6,922 nucleotides of DNA from an uncultured Nitrosomonadales bacterium (GTDB taxonomy: Bacteria; Pseudomonadota; Gammaproteobacteria; Burkholderiales; Gallionellaceae): NCBI GenBank assembly GCA_903934275.1, contig CAIZNF010000113.1, forward strand, positions 1-6,922. The letters run 5' to 3'. Under the pieces are notes generated by a model, which was not told where the DNA came from, did no database searches, and saw nothing but the letters and a program-made list of their open reading frames with translations. Positions 1-6,570 of this stretch are shown piece after piece. Numbering within the stretch: position 1 is the stretch's first letter; each line of letters begins with the position of its first letter. The position numbers were made by a program, and so were the translations under genes.

Positions 1-1
1 C

Positions 2-241
2 CCATCCCCCACTTACCGCTCCCTCATCACCTTTGTTACCGACCGTCCCGGCCATGACCGCCGCTATGCGATCGATGCGCGAAAGATCGAGTGCGAACTA
101 GACTGGAAACCCGCCGAGACCTTCGAGACCGGCATCCGCAAAACCGTGCAGTGGTATCTGGACAATCAGGGTTGGGTGAGCAACGTGCAGTCTGGGAGCT
201 ACCGGCAATGGGTTGAGAAAAACTACGCGGAGCGCGGTTGA
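2..241 (+). CDS. rfbB: dTDP-glucose 4,6-dehydratase, C-terminal fragment (5' end outside window)
   Basis: This is the last 79 codons of RmlB/RfbB, the NAD-dependent short-chain dehydrogenase/reductase enzyme that converts dTDP-glucose to dTDP-4-keto-6-deoxyglucose, second step of dTDP-L-rhamnose synthesis in the cytoplasm. The reading frame is open from base 2 to the TGA at 239-241. The visible protein contains [14 protein letters not shown], which matches the family's conserved substrate-binding segment. It is followed by the usual tail with [15 protein letters not shown] and a WV-N-V-SG-Y--W--NY ending typical of RmlB. The Rossmann domain and catalytic residues lie upstream of the window, so activity cannot be judged. 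The next gene is rfbD, 46 bases downstream, with a 16-codon mini-ORF in between. Identification is firm from the motif and the neighbours. Confidence 0.93.
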   Translation, partial: PSPTYRSLITFVTDRPGHDRRYAIDARKIECELDWKPAETFETGIRKTVQWYLDNQGWVSNVQSGSYRQWVEKNYAERG

Positions 242-291
242 TGGACACCCCCATAAATCCGTTTTGCGGGCAAATCGCGGCATCACGATGA
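241..291 (+). other. 16-codon mini-ORF linking rfbB stop to rfbD start
   Basis: An ATG at 241-243 overlaps the rfbB stop as TGATG. It opens a frame of 16 codons ([16 protein letters not shown]) that ends with TGA at 289-291, overlapping the rfbD start as ATGA. A GGAG at 229-232 lies 8 bases before this ATG, a suitable Shine-Dalgarno distance, whereas the rfbD ATG itself has no clear Shine-Dalgarno. The arrangement could pass ribosomes from rfbB to rfbD by two stop-restart steps. The peptide resembles nothing I recognise and could equally be chance, since only 16 codons are involved. Confidence 0.3.
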
Positions 292-1184
292 AGATACTTC
301 TTTTTGGCAAAAACGGTCAGGTCGGGTGGGAACTGCAACGCAGCCTTGCGCCGCTGGGCGAATTGGTCGCGTTGGATGCCGACAGCCGGGAACTATGCGG
401 CGACTTCACCGACTTTGACGGACTCTCACGGACGATCCGTGCTGTAGCGCCGGACGTGATCGTCAATGCCGCCGCCCATACAGCGGTGGATAAGGCCGAG
501 GGCGAGCCGGAGCTTGCCCGTGCCATCAACGCGCTGGCACCCGGTGTGCTGGCGCAGGAAGCTAAACGCGGCAACGCCTGGCTGATCCATTATTCCACCG
601 ACTACGTGTTTGACGGCAGCGGCGATAAATCCTGGGAGGAAGCAGACGCTACTGCACCGATCAGCGTGTATGGCACGACCAAACTGGAAGGCGAACAACT
701 GATCCGGCAATCCGGTTGCCAGCATCTCATTTTTCGCACCCGTTGGGTATATGGCACGCGCGGCAACAACTTCGCCAAGACCATGCTGCGTCTGGCTCAG
801 GAGCGCGACAGCCTTAGCGTCGTCGACGACCAGATCGGCGCACCCACCGGGGCCGATCTGTTGGCTGATGTTACCGCCCATGCCATACGCGCAGCACGAC
901 CGGAACTGTCTGGCCTATACCATCTGGTTGCAGCGGGCGAGACCTCATGGCACGGCTACGCCAGCTTCGTTATTGATTGCGCAAGGCGTGCTGGCATACC
1001 GCTCAAAGTCGCACCCGATGCCATCCAGGCAGTACCCAGCAGCGCATTTCCCTTGCCCGCACCGCGCCCGCTCAACTCGCGCCTCAATACTGCGAAGCTG
1101 CAAAGCGCCTTTGGCTTGACCCTGCCCCTGTGGCAGAATGGCGTGGCACGCATGCTCACCGAAATTCTGGACAAACAACCATGA
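288..1184 (+). CDS. rfbD: dTDP-4-dehydrorhamnose reductase (RmlD)
   Basis: RmlD reduces dTDP-4-keto-L-rhamnose to dTDP-L-rhamnose with NAD(P)H, the final step of the pathway. The 298-residue length is normal for the family. From the chosen ATG the protein begins [16 protein letters not shown], giving the glycine-rich nucleotide-binding loop at residues 7-13. Next come [12 protein letters not shown] at about 60-71 and STDYVFDG at 103-110, with T104 and D105. The catalytic YxxxK follows as Y128 and K132, the same positions as in the Salmonella enzyme. An upstream in-frame GTG/ATG extension to 213 is possible but would add 25 unfamiliar residues overlapping rfbB, so the ATG at 288 is preferred. 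No clear Shine-Dalgarno precedes it, so coupling to upstream translation is likely. The 3' end overlaps rfbA as ATGA. Confidence 0.96.
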   Translation: MKILLFGKNGQVGWELQRSLAPLGELVALDADSRELCGDFTDFDGLSRTIRAVAPDVIVNAAAHTAVDKAEGEPELARAINALAPGVLAQEAKRGNAWLIHYSTDYVFDGSGDKSWEEADATAPISVYGTTKLEGEQLIRQSGCQHLIFRTRWVYGTRGNNFAKTMLRLAQERDSLSVVDDQIGAPTGADLLADVTAHAIRAARPELSGLYHLVAAGETSWHGYASFVIDCARRAGIPLKVAPDAIQAVPSSAFPLPAPRPLNSRLNTAKLQSAFGLTLPLWQNGVARMLTEILDKQP

Positions 1185-2074
1185 CCCAACGCAAAGGTAT
1201 TATTCTCGCAGGCGGCTCCGGCACCCGCCTGCACCCCGTCACGCTGGCGGTGTCCAAGCAGCTCCTGCCGATTTACGACAAGCCGATGATCTACTACCCG
1301 CTGTCCACACTGATGCTGGCGGGGATACGCGAGATACTGATCATCTCCACACCGCAGGACACGCCGCGTTTCGAGCAATTGCTGGGCGACGGCAGTTCAT
1401 GGGGACTGAACTTGCAATATGCCGTACAACCTTCACCGGACGGCTTGGCGCAGGCGTTTATTATCGGGCGAAAATTTATCGGCCATCACCCTTCCGCACT
1501 GATACTGGGCGACAACATTTTTTACGGTCACTCTTTCCATCAGCAATTGCAGAGCGCTTCCAGGCGCGATCAGGGCGCGTCGATTTTCGCCTACCATGTG
1601 CGTGACCCGGAGCGCTACGGGGTGGTGGAGTTCGATAACAGCGGACGCGCTATATCTCTTGAAGAGAAACCAGCGCGGCCAAAATCAAATTTTGCCGTCA
1701 CTGGCCTTTATTTTTACGACAATACAGTGGTGGATATCGCCGCCAACCTCAAACCCTCCGCGCGCGGAGAGTTGGAAATCACCGATGTCAATCGCATTTA
1801 CCTGGAGCGCGGAAAATTATCTGTCGAAATGATGGGGCGCGGCTACGCGTGGCTGGACACCGGCACTCATGAATCATTGCTCGATGCCAGCCAATTCATT
1901 CAGACCATCGAACACCGCCAGGGATTAAAAATTGCCTGTCCTGAAGAAATAGCTTACCGCGAGGGATTCATCGATGCCGCGCAACTGGAAAAATTGGCCG
2001 CACCCTTGCTGAAGAGCGGCTATGGCGACTACTTGATGCAGGTGTTGACCGAAAAAATTGTCAACCAGCCATGA
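1181..2074 (+). CDS. rfbA: Glucose-1-phosphate thymidylyltransferase (RmlA)
   Basis: RmlA joins dTTP and glucose-1-phosphate to give dTDP-glucose and pyrophosphate, the first step of dTDP-rhamnose synthesis. It is 297 residues long, standard for the family. Visible motifs are the nucleotide-binding GGSGTRLHP at 11-19 with SKQLLP (K26) after it, LGDNIFYG at 109-116 carrying metal-binding D111, EEKP with K163, and WLDTGTH with D226, the second metal ligand. Together these predict an active enzyme. The ATG overlaps the rfbD stop (ATGA), so translation is probably coupled. The open frame extends upstream to 977 inside rfbD, but only the ATG at 1181 gives the usual N-terminus. Downstream, only 14 bases separate the stop from that of hemY on the other strand. 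The usual partner rfbC does not follow. Confidence 0.97.
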   Translation: MTQRKGIILAGGSGTRLHPVTLAVSKQLLPIYDKPMIYYPLSTLMLAGIREILIISTPQDTPRFEQLLGDGSSWGLNLQYAVQPSPDGLAQAFIIGRKFIGHHPSALILGDNIFYGHSFHQQLQSASRRDQGASIFAYHVRDPERYGVVEFDNSGRAISLEEKPARPKSNFAVTGLYFYDNTVVDIAANLKPSARGELEITDVNRIYLERGKLSVEMMGRGYAWLDTGTHESLLDASQFIQTIEHRQGLKIACPEEIAYREGFIDAAQLEKLAAPLLKSGYGDYLMQVLTEKIVNQP

Positions 2075-2088
2075 CTATCTGGATGCTT

Positions 2089-3261
2089 CTAAACACTGTT
2101 TAGCTCTATCGCCCGCTGATAATACTTGAACGCCTCATCGGGTTTGCCCAGCCGTTCCGCCAATTGCCCCAGCGTGGTGTAGGCTGCCTGACTGGGAGAT
2201 ACGCTGATGCTGGCATCCAGATAGTTTTGCGCTTTGCCCCATAACTTCTGGTGCAGGCACAGCTTGCCGAGTGCGAGCAGCAACCCGGCATCGTCCTTGT
2301 GCTGATTGAGCCACTTTTCCGCTTGTTCTATTTGCACCACCACATCGCCGGATTGGCAATCGCCGTACAGAGCGACCAGCTCACTGTCCCATTGTGCATT
2401 CAGGCTCTCCGAGAGCAATTGCTGCGCGAGCGGATTGCCGCCATATTGGATCAGCGCTCGCGCGGCAGCGGCGGCAATTTGGCTGCGTCGCTTGAAATCG
2501 GCTGGAATTTTTTTAAGGCAATCGGCCAGCCCCGCCAAACTATCCAGCTGACGGATTTTTTCCAGCCAGGCTTGCTGGCGCAATTGCGCCGCCACTGTCA
2601 CATCGATTGCTGCGCGCTTCTCCAACTGATCGAGCACACTCAACACCTCGTCCCAATTGCCCGCCTGTTGCTGCGCCTTCAGCTCCAGCGACAGTGCGCC
2701 CAAATGGCCTTTGACCCCGCTGTCACGCAACTCCTGCAAGGCACTCAGTGCGGCGCGCGGATCGCGCTGGTCGAGCATGAATTTGGTGGTTGCCATCAGG
2801 CGCATGGTGGCATCGCCCATCGACTTGCCTTCGGCGGCGGACAAATAGGCATCGCGTTTTTCATAATCGCGCAATTCATGCGCCGAGCGCGCCGCGATAA
2901 TGGGATGCAAAGCGGAGGTGTCGCCCAATTCCATCGCGCGTGCTGCGGATTTTTCCGCTGCCGCATAACGGCCTTCGAAGAACGCACCGAGCGCATCGTC
3001 CAACAATTCGCGCGCCTTGATCTGCGCGCGTTCCAGGCGGAATTTCCGCACATACGCCGGCAGTTGCAATGCCGCGATCATCAGACGCACCAACCCATAA
3101 CCGAATGCAAACGAGAGTATGGTCAGGGTGATAAACAGCGTGAGCGACAACTCGATACGGTACGGTGGATATACCAGCAGCGCGTAACCGGGATTATGCG
3201 AAGCCGTCACCAGCGCAACAGCGGCGGCAAACAATAGCAGTATCCAGAGCAGGTATTTCAT
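2089..3261 (-). CDS. hemY: HemY, membrane-anchored TPR protein of the hem operon
   Basis: A 390-residue inner-membrane protein of the proteobacterial HemY family, whose biochemical role in tetrapyrrole metabolism is unsettled. It is unrelated to the Bacillus HemY protoporphyrinogen oxidase despite the shared name. The sequence shows a first hydrophobic segment at about residues 3-20 and a second at about 37-63, followed by a basic stretch (VRKFRLERAQIKAR). A long helical, alanine-rich region follows, ending in TPR-like repeats at about 326-390, including YLDASISVSPSQAAYTTLGQ and YYQRAIELN. The soluble part probably faces one side of the membrane as a protein-interaction scaffold. Its ATG overlaps the hemX stop (ATGA on the minus strand), so the two are likely co-translated. 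It is the last gene of the operon and meets rfbA tail to tail. Confidence 0.93.
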   Translation of the reverse strand: MKYLLWILLLFAAAVALVTASHNPGYALLVYPPYRIELSLTLFITLTILSFAFGYGLVRLMIAALQLPAYVRKFRLERAQIKARELLDDALGAFFEGRYAAAEKSAARAMELGDTSALHPIIAARSAHELRDYEKRDAYLSAAEGKSMGDATMRLMATTKFMLDQRDPRAALSALQELRDSGVKGHLGALSLELKAQQQAGNWDEVLSVLDQLEKRAAIDVTVAAQLRQQAWLEKIRQLDSLAGLADCLKKIPADFKRRSQIAAAAARALIQYGGNPLAQQLLSESLNAQWDSELVALYGDCQSGDVVVQIEQAEKWLNQHKDDAGLLLALGKLCLHQKLWGKAQNYLDASISVSPSQAAYTTLGQLAERLGKPDEAFKYYQRAIELNSV

Positions 3262-4361
3262 CGCGCCGTCTTTTTGGCAAGGTTGCGCTCTGCCGCGTGT
3301 TCGTGCGTCAGGCGGTAATTGCGCACCGCTTGCAGGCTCGGGCTGACATCCGGCAATTCGATGCTGACAGGGGATGCCGCGATCTTCTTCAGGCTGGATA
3401 GCATCCGTATGGCTTCACTCGATTTCCCGTCGAAATAATGCGCCACCCAAAGCTGTACGGTTTTCAGCTCCTGCCTGAAGCCATCCTCGTCGCGCGACAG
3501 CAATGCGAGGCGCGCCGACAACAGGCGCAGCTTGAGATTTTCGCGCAGGAAGAATTCCTGGTTGGGCGGCAACAGCGGGATTTCCGCTTTACCGGTATCT
3601 TCGATACGCACCAGATGCTTTACGTCCTGCCAGATTTCACGCAGTAATTTTTGCCAGACCGTTTCATCTTTTGGCGCAGCGGCTTGCGCTACCACATCCT
3701 TTTTTGCCACGCGTTGCTGATAAATCAGCGGCAGCTCGTCCACAACGGCGATCAGATTATCCAGCTGAAGGTTGATGCCGGTAATGTCCACGCTGGGCAA
3801 TGCGCGCAACTTATCCATATCCTGCACAATAGCCTTGCGCAGCCCGTTGAATGCCGGACGATCCATGCGCTGCAAGCGGGCATCGGCGCTCTGCATGGCG
3901 ATCAGCGCGGCCTTTACGTTGGCCGATAATTGCAATTGCTGCCCTGCAATCAATAGCATTTGCTCGACTTCCGCCAGCGCGGTTTCGTCGCGGCTCACCG
4001 ACAGGTCGTTATACAAAGCCTCCAGCGCGGCGCGCTGGTTTTGCGCCTCGGCGTAGCGTGATTCCATCGTAGCCACTTTGGCGGAAAGCTCGCGCACCTC
4101 GCCCTGGCTTTGCGTCAACAGCATCTGGTTGGCTTTGCCGGCACCATCCATCTCGGCGATTTTTTTCGCCAGCTGCTGCTGCATGTCGCTGATGGTGCGA
4201 TGCCCGTCAATCCATTGCCACAGGAAGATCACCACCAGAACCGCCAGCGTCAGTTGCGTGAGGCTGAGGCGCGCGAACACCTCGGCCAGCGAGGTTTTGC
4301 GCGGCGGTGTCACCGGAGCGGTTGGCTCGGTGTTTTCGGGGGGAGTGGTTTGATTGTTCAT
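3258..4361 (-). CDS. hemX: HemX-family membrane protein of the hem operon
   Basis: A 367-residue HemX-family protein. Many databases call it uroporphyrinogen-III C-methyltransferase, but nothing in the sequence looks like a SUMT/CobA methyltransferase, so that name should not be taken as function. The N-terminus is a proline- and threonine-rich cytoplasmic tail (about 1-24) followed by one membrane segment at about 35-51 (LTQLTLAVLVVIFLWQW). A probable coiled coil rich in Q, E, A and K covers about 55-118. The rest is soluble and helical with the family's characteristic block NQEFFLRENLKLRLLSARLA at about 267-286 followed by LLSRDEDGF. The start is supported by AAGAGG at 4368-4373, 6 bases before the ATG. 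It overlaps hemY by 4 bases and lies 120 bases after hemD, a gap occupied by REP repeats. Confidence 0.92.
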   Translation of the reverse strand: MNNQTTPPENTEPTAPVTPPRKTSLAEVFARLSLTQLTLAVLVVIFLWQWIDGHRTISDMQQQLAKKIAEMDGAGKANQMLLTQSQGEVRELSAKVATMESRYAEAQNQRAALEALYNDLSVSRDETALAEVEQMLLIAGQQLQLSANVKAALIAMQSADARLQRMDRPAFNGLRKAIVQDMDKLRALPSVDITGINLQLDNLIAVVDELPLIYQQRVAKKDVVAQAAAPKDETVWQKLLREIWQDVKHLVRIEDTGKAEIPLLPPNQEFFLRENLKLRLLSARLALLSRDEDGFRQELKTVQLWVAHYFDGKSSEAIRMLSSLKKIAASPVSIELPDVSPSLQAVRNYRLTHEHAAERNLAKKTAR

Positions 4362-4367
4362 TCAATG

Positions 4368-4373
4368 CCTCTT
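4368..4373 (-). promoter_or_regulatory. Ribosome binding site of hemX
   Basis: On the minus strand AAGAGG is followed by a 6-base spacer and the hemX ATG at 4359-4361. hemX therefore has its own initiation signal. This matters because the REP hairpins and a 120-base gap separate it from hemD, making simple translational coupling unlikely. Confidence 0.75.
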
Positions 4374-4430
4374 AATAAACCCGGATTATCCATTAGGCTG
4401 CTCGTGCCACAGCCCTTTCAGGAGACCTGC

Positions 4431-4485
4431 GTAGGTCGGGCTTCGCCCGGCATCATCCAAATATGGCGGGTGGAACCCGCCCTAC
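4431..4485. repeat. Inverted pair of GTAG-type REP palindromes between hemD and hemX
   Basis: Two different hairpins stand back to back, each led by GTAG on its outer side. The first runs GTAGGT then CGGGC-TTC-GCCCG (stem arms 4437-4441 and 4445-4449). The second, read on the minus strand, runs GTAG then GGCGGGT-type arms (4465-4471 and 4475-4481, loop GGA, perfect 7-base stem). The outer ends GTAGG and CCTAC are themselves inverted repeats. A GTAG tetranucleotide before an imperfect palindrome, in an inverted doublet, is the known mark of REP elements mobilised by REP-associated tyrosine transposases (RAYTs). No RAYT gene is in the window. In the hemD mRNA both stems would form and could attenuate or stabilise the transcript; there is no T-run for an intrinsic terminator. 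The GTAG of the second unit supplies the hemD stop codon. Confidence 0.85.
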
Positions 4486-5402
4486 AAATGCTGCCGCTTC
4501 GAAACCCAGGCAATCAGCGCTGATAATAAACCATCGTCCCCTGAACCTGTTAATTGCACTTGCCGCCAGCCCTGCCGCTGCGCCAACTCGGCAATACGCT
4601 CATGCGGCACGAACAGCGGTATATCGCATAAACTATCGCGCCGCGCATCACCCAGCATTTGCCACAGATAATCCAGCGCCTCGCTGCTCGTCACCGTTAG
4701 CGCATCCGGCGCGGCATACAGCAACGCGGCAATATCCTGCTGCGGCTTGCTGCGCCGGTAGCAGGCGGCATATTCCACCGTCGCTCCACGCGCCCTGAGC
4801 GTATCGCCCAACAGTTCACGCCCGCCGTCACCGCGCAAAATCAGCACGCACCATCCGGTGACATTTTGCAACTCCGGCAAGGCCAGCAGGCCTTCGCTGT
4901 CGAATTGCTCGGCGGGCGCGATGACATTGGCGATACCCAAATCGCGCAACGCTTTTGCGCTGCCTTGGCCAACCGTGGCAACGCGCGTTGCACGCGGCAA
5001 ACCGCCCGCAGCGCTAATCGCCGCCATGCCATACTGCACGGCATTTGGGCTGATAAATATGGCGAGGTCAAATTGGATGAGGCGGGAAAGTTGTTCGCGT
5101 AGCGCCTGTTGATCCGGTACCGGCGCAATATCCAGCAGCGGAAACAGCAGCGGGATACCGCCCGCTTGTTCGATGCGCCGCGCCAGAGATACAGCCTGGT
5201 CACGCGGCCGCGTGACGGCAATTTTCAACCCGACAAGGGGCTGATTAACGTGAAACTCGCGCAGCGAGTCGTTTGCCCCCTCGCCCGCAGGGATTAACAA
5301 TTGACCTTCTCGTTCGCTTCCTCTTCCGCTTGCGGGAGAGGATTGAGGAGAGGGAATTTCCATCGGGAGATCGTGAGGGAAGTTAGCCTGCCCGTTAGCC
5401 AT
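4482..5402 (-). CDS. hemD: Uroporphyrinogen-III synthase with an unusual N-terminal extension
   Basis: HemD cyclises hydroxymethylbilane to uroporphyrinogen III with inversion of ring D, the branch point to heme, siroheme and cobalamin. The recognisable enzyme starts near residue 56 ([15 protein letters not shown]). It continues through FISPNAV at 116-122, [17 protein letters not shown] at 190-206, YRR at 215-217, TSSEAL at 238-243 and [14 protein letters not shown] at 266-279. That core of about 250 residues is the normal family length. The first 50 or so residues are extra and are encoded by a palindromic repeat region. The ATG at 5402 overlaps the hemC stop by 8 bases (ATGGCTAA) without a clear Shine-Dalgarno, suggesting coupling. 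Alternatives are the ATG at 5363, or a TTG at 5300 preceded by AGAAGG 4 bases upstream. The stop lies inside a REP element. Function is firm; the start is uncertain. Confidence 0.92.
   Translation of the reverse strand: MANGQANFPHDLPMEIPSPQSSPASGRGSEREGQLLIPAGEGANDSLREFHVNQPLVGLKIAVTRPRDQAVSLARRIEQAGGIPLLFPLLDIAPVPDQQALREQLSRLIQFDLAIFISPNAVQYGMAAISAAGGLPRATRVATVGQGSAKALRDLGIANVIAPAEQFDSEGLLALPELQNVTGWCVLILRGDGGRELLGDTLRARGATVEYAACYRRSKPQQDIAALLYAAPDALTVTSSEALDYLWQMLGDARRDSLCDIPLFVPHERIAELAQRQGWRQVQLTGSGDDGLLSALIAWVSKRQHL
5255..5269. repeat. Short perfect hairpin at the start of the hemD core
   Basis: ACTCGC and GCGAGT form a perfect 6-base stem around a GCA loop, within the hemD N-terminal extension and just before the first conserved HemD residues. 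It adds to the structured character of the hemC-hemD junction and could hinder or guide initiation at nearby alternative starts. It may also be chance in GC-rich DNA. Confidence 0.35.
5305..5358. repeat. Dispersed-type palindromic repeat inside the hemD 5' end
   Basis: The core is a near-perfect palindrome at 5320-5341, CCTCTTCCGC facing GCGGGAGAGG with a two-base TT centre and a single mismatch (G-T in RNA). Flanking it are purine-rich segments on one strand (GAGGAGAGGG at 5345-5354) and pyrimidine-rich ones. Sequences with the CTCTCCCGC-palindrome theme are common as short interspersed repeats in proteobacterial genomes, and when translated give low-complexity peptides of the kind seen here ([16 protein letters not shown]). 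It differs from the GTAG-type REP at 4431-4485. The outer limits are estimated from where the sequence stops looking repeat-like. Confidence 0.6.
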
Positions 5403-6348
5403 TCAGGGCGGCAAGAATTTCACCCGCGCCCTGGGCCAGCAGGGCATTGGCAACCCGTTTGCCCAGCGCTTCGGGGTCGGCAATCTCACCGTCCAATTCG
5501 GCGCGCACCAAGCGTATGCCGTCCGGGCTGGCGACGAAACCGCGCATGCGCAACTTGCCATTCTGTACTTCGGCAAAGCCGCCCAGCGGCACCTGGCAAC
5601 TGCCCGCCAGCACGCGGCTCATGGCGCGTTCCGCCAGCACACAGGCGGCGGTATCGGCATGGTGTAGCGGTTGCAGCAGGGCGATCACCTCGGTGCTGCT
5701 GGTGCGGCATTCGATGCCGAGCGCACCCTGCCCAACGGCGGGCAGGCTATCTTCGCTGGAAATAATGTTGCGGATGCGCCCGCCCAGCCCGAGGCGTTTC
5801 AGCCCGGCGGCGGCGAGAATGATGGCGGCATACTGGCCTTCGTCCAGCTTGCGCAAACGGGTCTGCACGTTGCCGCGCAACGGTTCGATTTTCAGATGGG
5901 GAAAGCGCGCGCGCAACTGGCTCTCGCGGCGCAGGCTGGAGGTGCCCACTACGCTGCCGGTCGGCAATGCGGCCAAGTTTTCATATTGATTCGACACAAA
6001 CGCATCGTGCGGGTCTTCGCGTTCGCCGATGGCGGCCAGCACGAAACCTTCCGGCATGTGCATCGGCACATCCTTCAGCGAATGCACGGCGAGGTCGGCG
6101 CTCCCGTCTTCCAGCGCGGTTTCCAGCTCTTTCACGAACAGCCCCTTGCCGCCGATTTTCGACAGCGTCACATCGAGAATCTGGTCGCCCTGCGTGGTCA
6201 TGCCGAGGATGCTGACTTCGGTCTGCGGATATAACGCGCGCAGCCTGTCCCGGATGTGCTCGGCCTGCCACATCGCCAGCGGGCTTTCACGCGAAGCGAT
6301 CACCAAACGGGAGGGAATAGGTAATGATGTTGAAGATGCCTGACTCAT
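5395..6348 (-). CDS. hemC: Hydroxymethylbilane synthase (porphobilinogen deaminase)
   Basis: HemC deaminates and polymerises four porphobilinogen molecules into hydroxymethylbilane using a covalent dipyrromethane cofactor. The protein is 317 residues, close to the usual 305-320. Family signatures are in order: [15 protein letters not shown] (16-30), TTQGDQ (51-56), [11 protein letters not shown] (67-76), HSLKDVPM (89-96) with catalytic D93, GTSSLRR (135-141), [12 protein letters not shown] (157-168), and VGQGALGIE (205-213). [11 protein letters not shown] holds the cofactor-binding C251. D93 and C251 correspond to E. coli D84 and C242 with the same offset, so the active site is intact. The start has AGGA at 6355-6358, 6 bases upstream. 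It is the first gene of the minus-strand hem operon, and its stop overlaps the longest hemD frame. Confidence 0.98.
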   Translation of the reverse strand: MSQASSTSLPIPSRLVIASRESPLAMWQAEHIRDRLRALYPQTEVSILGMTTQGDQILDVTLSKIGGKGLFVKELETALEDGSADLAVHSLKDVPMHMPEGFVLAAIGEREDPHDAFVSNQYENLAALPTGSVVGTSSLRRESQLRARFPHLKIEPLRGNVQTRLRKLDEGQYAAIILAAAGLKRLGLGGRIRNIISSEDSLPAVGQGALGIECRTSSTEVIALLQPLHHADTAACVLAERAMSRVLAGSCQVPLGGFAEVQNGKLRMRGFVASPDGIRLVRAELDGEIADPEALGKRVANALLAQGAGEILAALNG

Positions 6349-6402
6349 CGGATTTCCTGAATTTTATTGGTTATACGCGGCGTATTTTAACATGACGCAC
6401 GT
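6349..6402 (-). promoter_or_regulatory. hemC leader: ribosome binding site and weak promoter candidate
   Basis: On the minus strand AGGA (6355-6358) precedes the hemC ATG by 6 bases, a convincing ribosome binding site. A promoter for the hem operon must lie upstream. The best -10 candidates are TATAAC (6370-6375) and TAAAAT (6384-6389). At 17 bases upstream they have only poor -35 matches (GCGTCA and AGAATG), so an activator-dependent or non-canonical promoter is possible. The binding site is well supported; the promoter is only suggested. Confidence 0.4.
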
Positions 6403-6405
6403 CGT

Positions 6406-6423
6406 ACATTCTCGTCTGAATGT
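6406..6423. promoter_or_regulatory. 18-base dyad in the divergent hemC/protease intergenic region
   Basis: ACATTC and GAATGT are perfect inverted 6-base arms separated by TCGTCT. The dyad lies 58-75 bases upstream of the hemC start, next to the weak -35 candidates, a common place for a dimeric regulator to bind. I cannot assign it to a known operator family. A random 6-base dyad is possible. Confidence 0.3.
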
Positions 6424-6561
6424 GGGGCGAACAGGGGTGAGGAAACATTCGCAATCGCTAGTTGATAAGGATACTGAGGTAACAATAAGTAAAGGCAGGC
6501 TCGACAGATTTCCCTAGCCCAAGTACCCTGCACCACGTCCTGTTTGTCAGAGTTATATTGT

Positions 6562-6566
6562 GGAGG
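6562..6566 (+). promoter_or_regulatory. Ribosome binding site deciding a TTG start for the truncated protease
   Basis: GGAGG is followed after 4 bases by TTG at 6571-6573. The only ATG near the signal peptide, at 6589-6591, is 22 bases from this GGAGG and has only a weak purine run of its own. This favours TTG as the native start codon. Confidence 0.6.
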
Positions 6567-6570
6567 AAAT

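Noticed and set aside
977..1180. Upstream extension of the rfbA frame inside rfbD
   Set aside because: The 68 extra residues do not resemble RmlA, and the normal N-terminus starts exactly at the ATG overlapping the rfbD stop.
2089..2103. CTAAAC-ACT-GTTTAG stem considered as a bidirectional terminator
   Set aside because: The stem is only 6 bases with four A-T pairs, and no run of T follows on either strand.
2251..3237. A long open frame of 328 codons on the + strand opposite hemY
   Set aside because: It lies wholly inside hemY, its product is rich in Q, R, H and C with no recognisable family, and it is a mirror of alanine/leucine-rich coding on the other strand.
3258..4361. hemX considered as a true uroporphyrinogen-III methyltransferase
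   Set aside because: The protein is a single-pass membrane protein with a coiled coil and lacks any glycine-rich SAM-binding methyltransferase pattern.
4431..4485. REP hairpins considered as an intrinsic terminator or a CRISPR-like repeat
   Set aside because: No T-run follows either stem, and there are only two unlike hairpins in inverted orientation without spacers.
5671..6234. Open frames on the + strand opposite hemC, up to 187 codons
   Set aside because: hemC on the minus strand is unambiguous with all active-site motifs; the opposite frames have no family resemblance.
6463..6491. TTGATA followed by ATAAGT-like bases as a promoter for the protease
   Set aside because: At 17-base spacing the -10 match is poor, so it is not better than chance.
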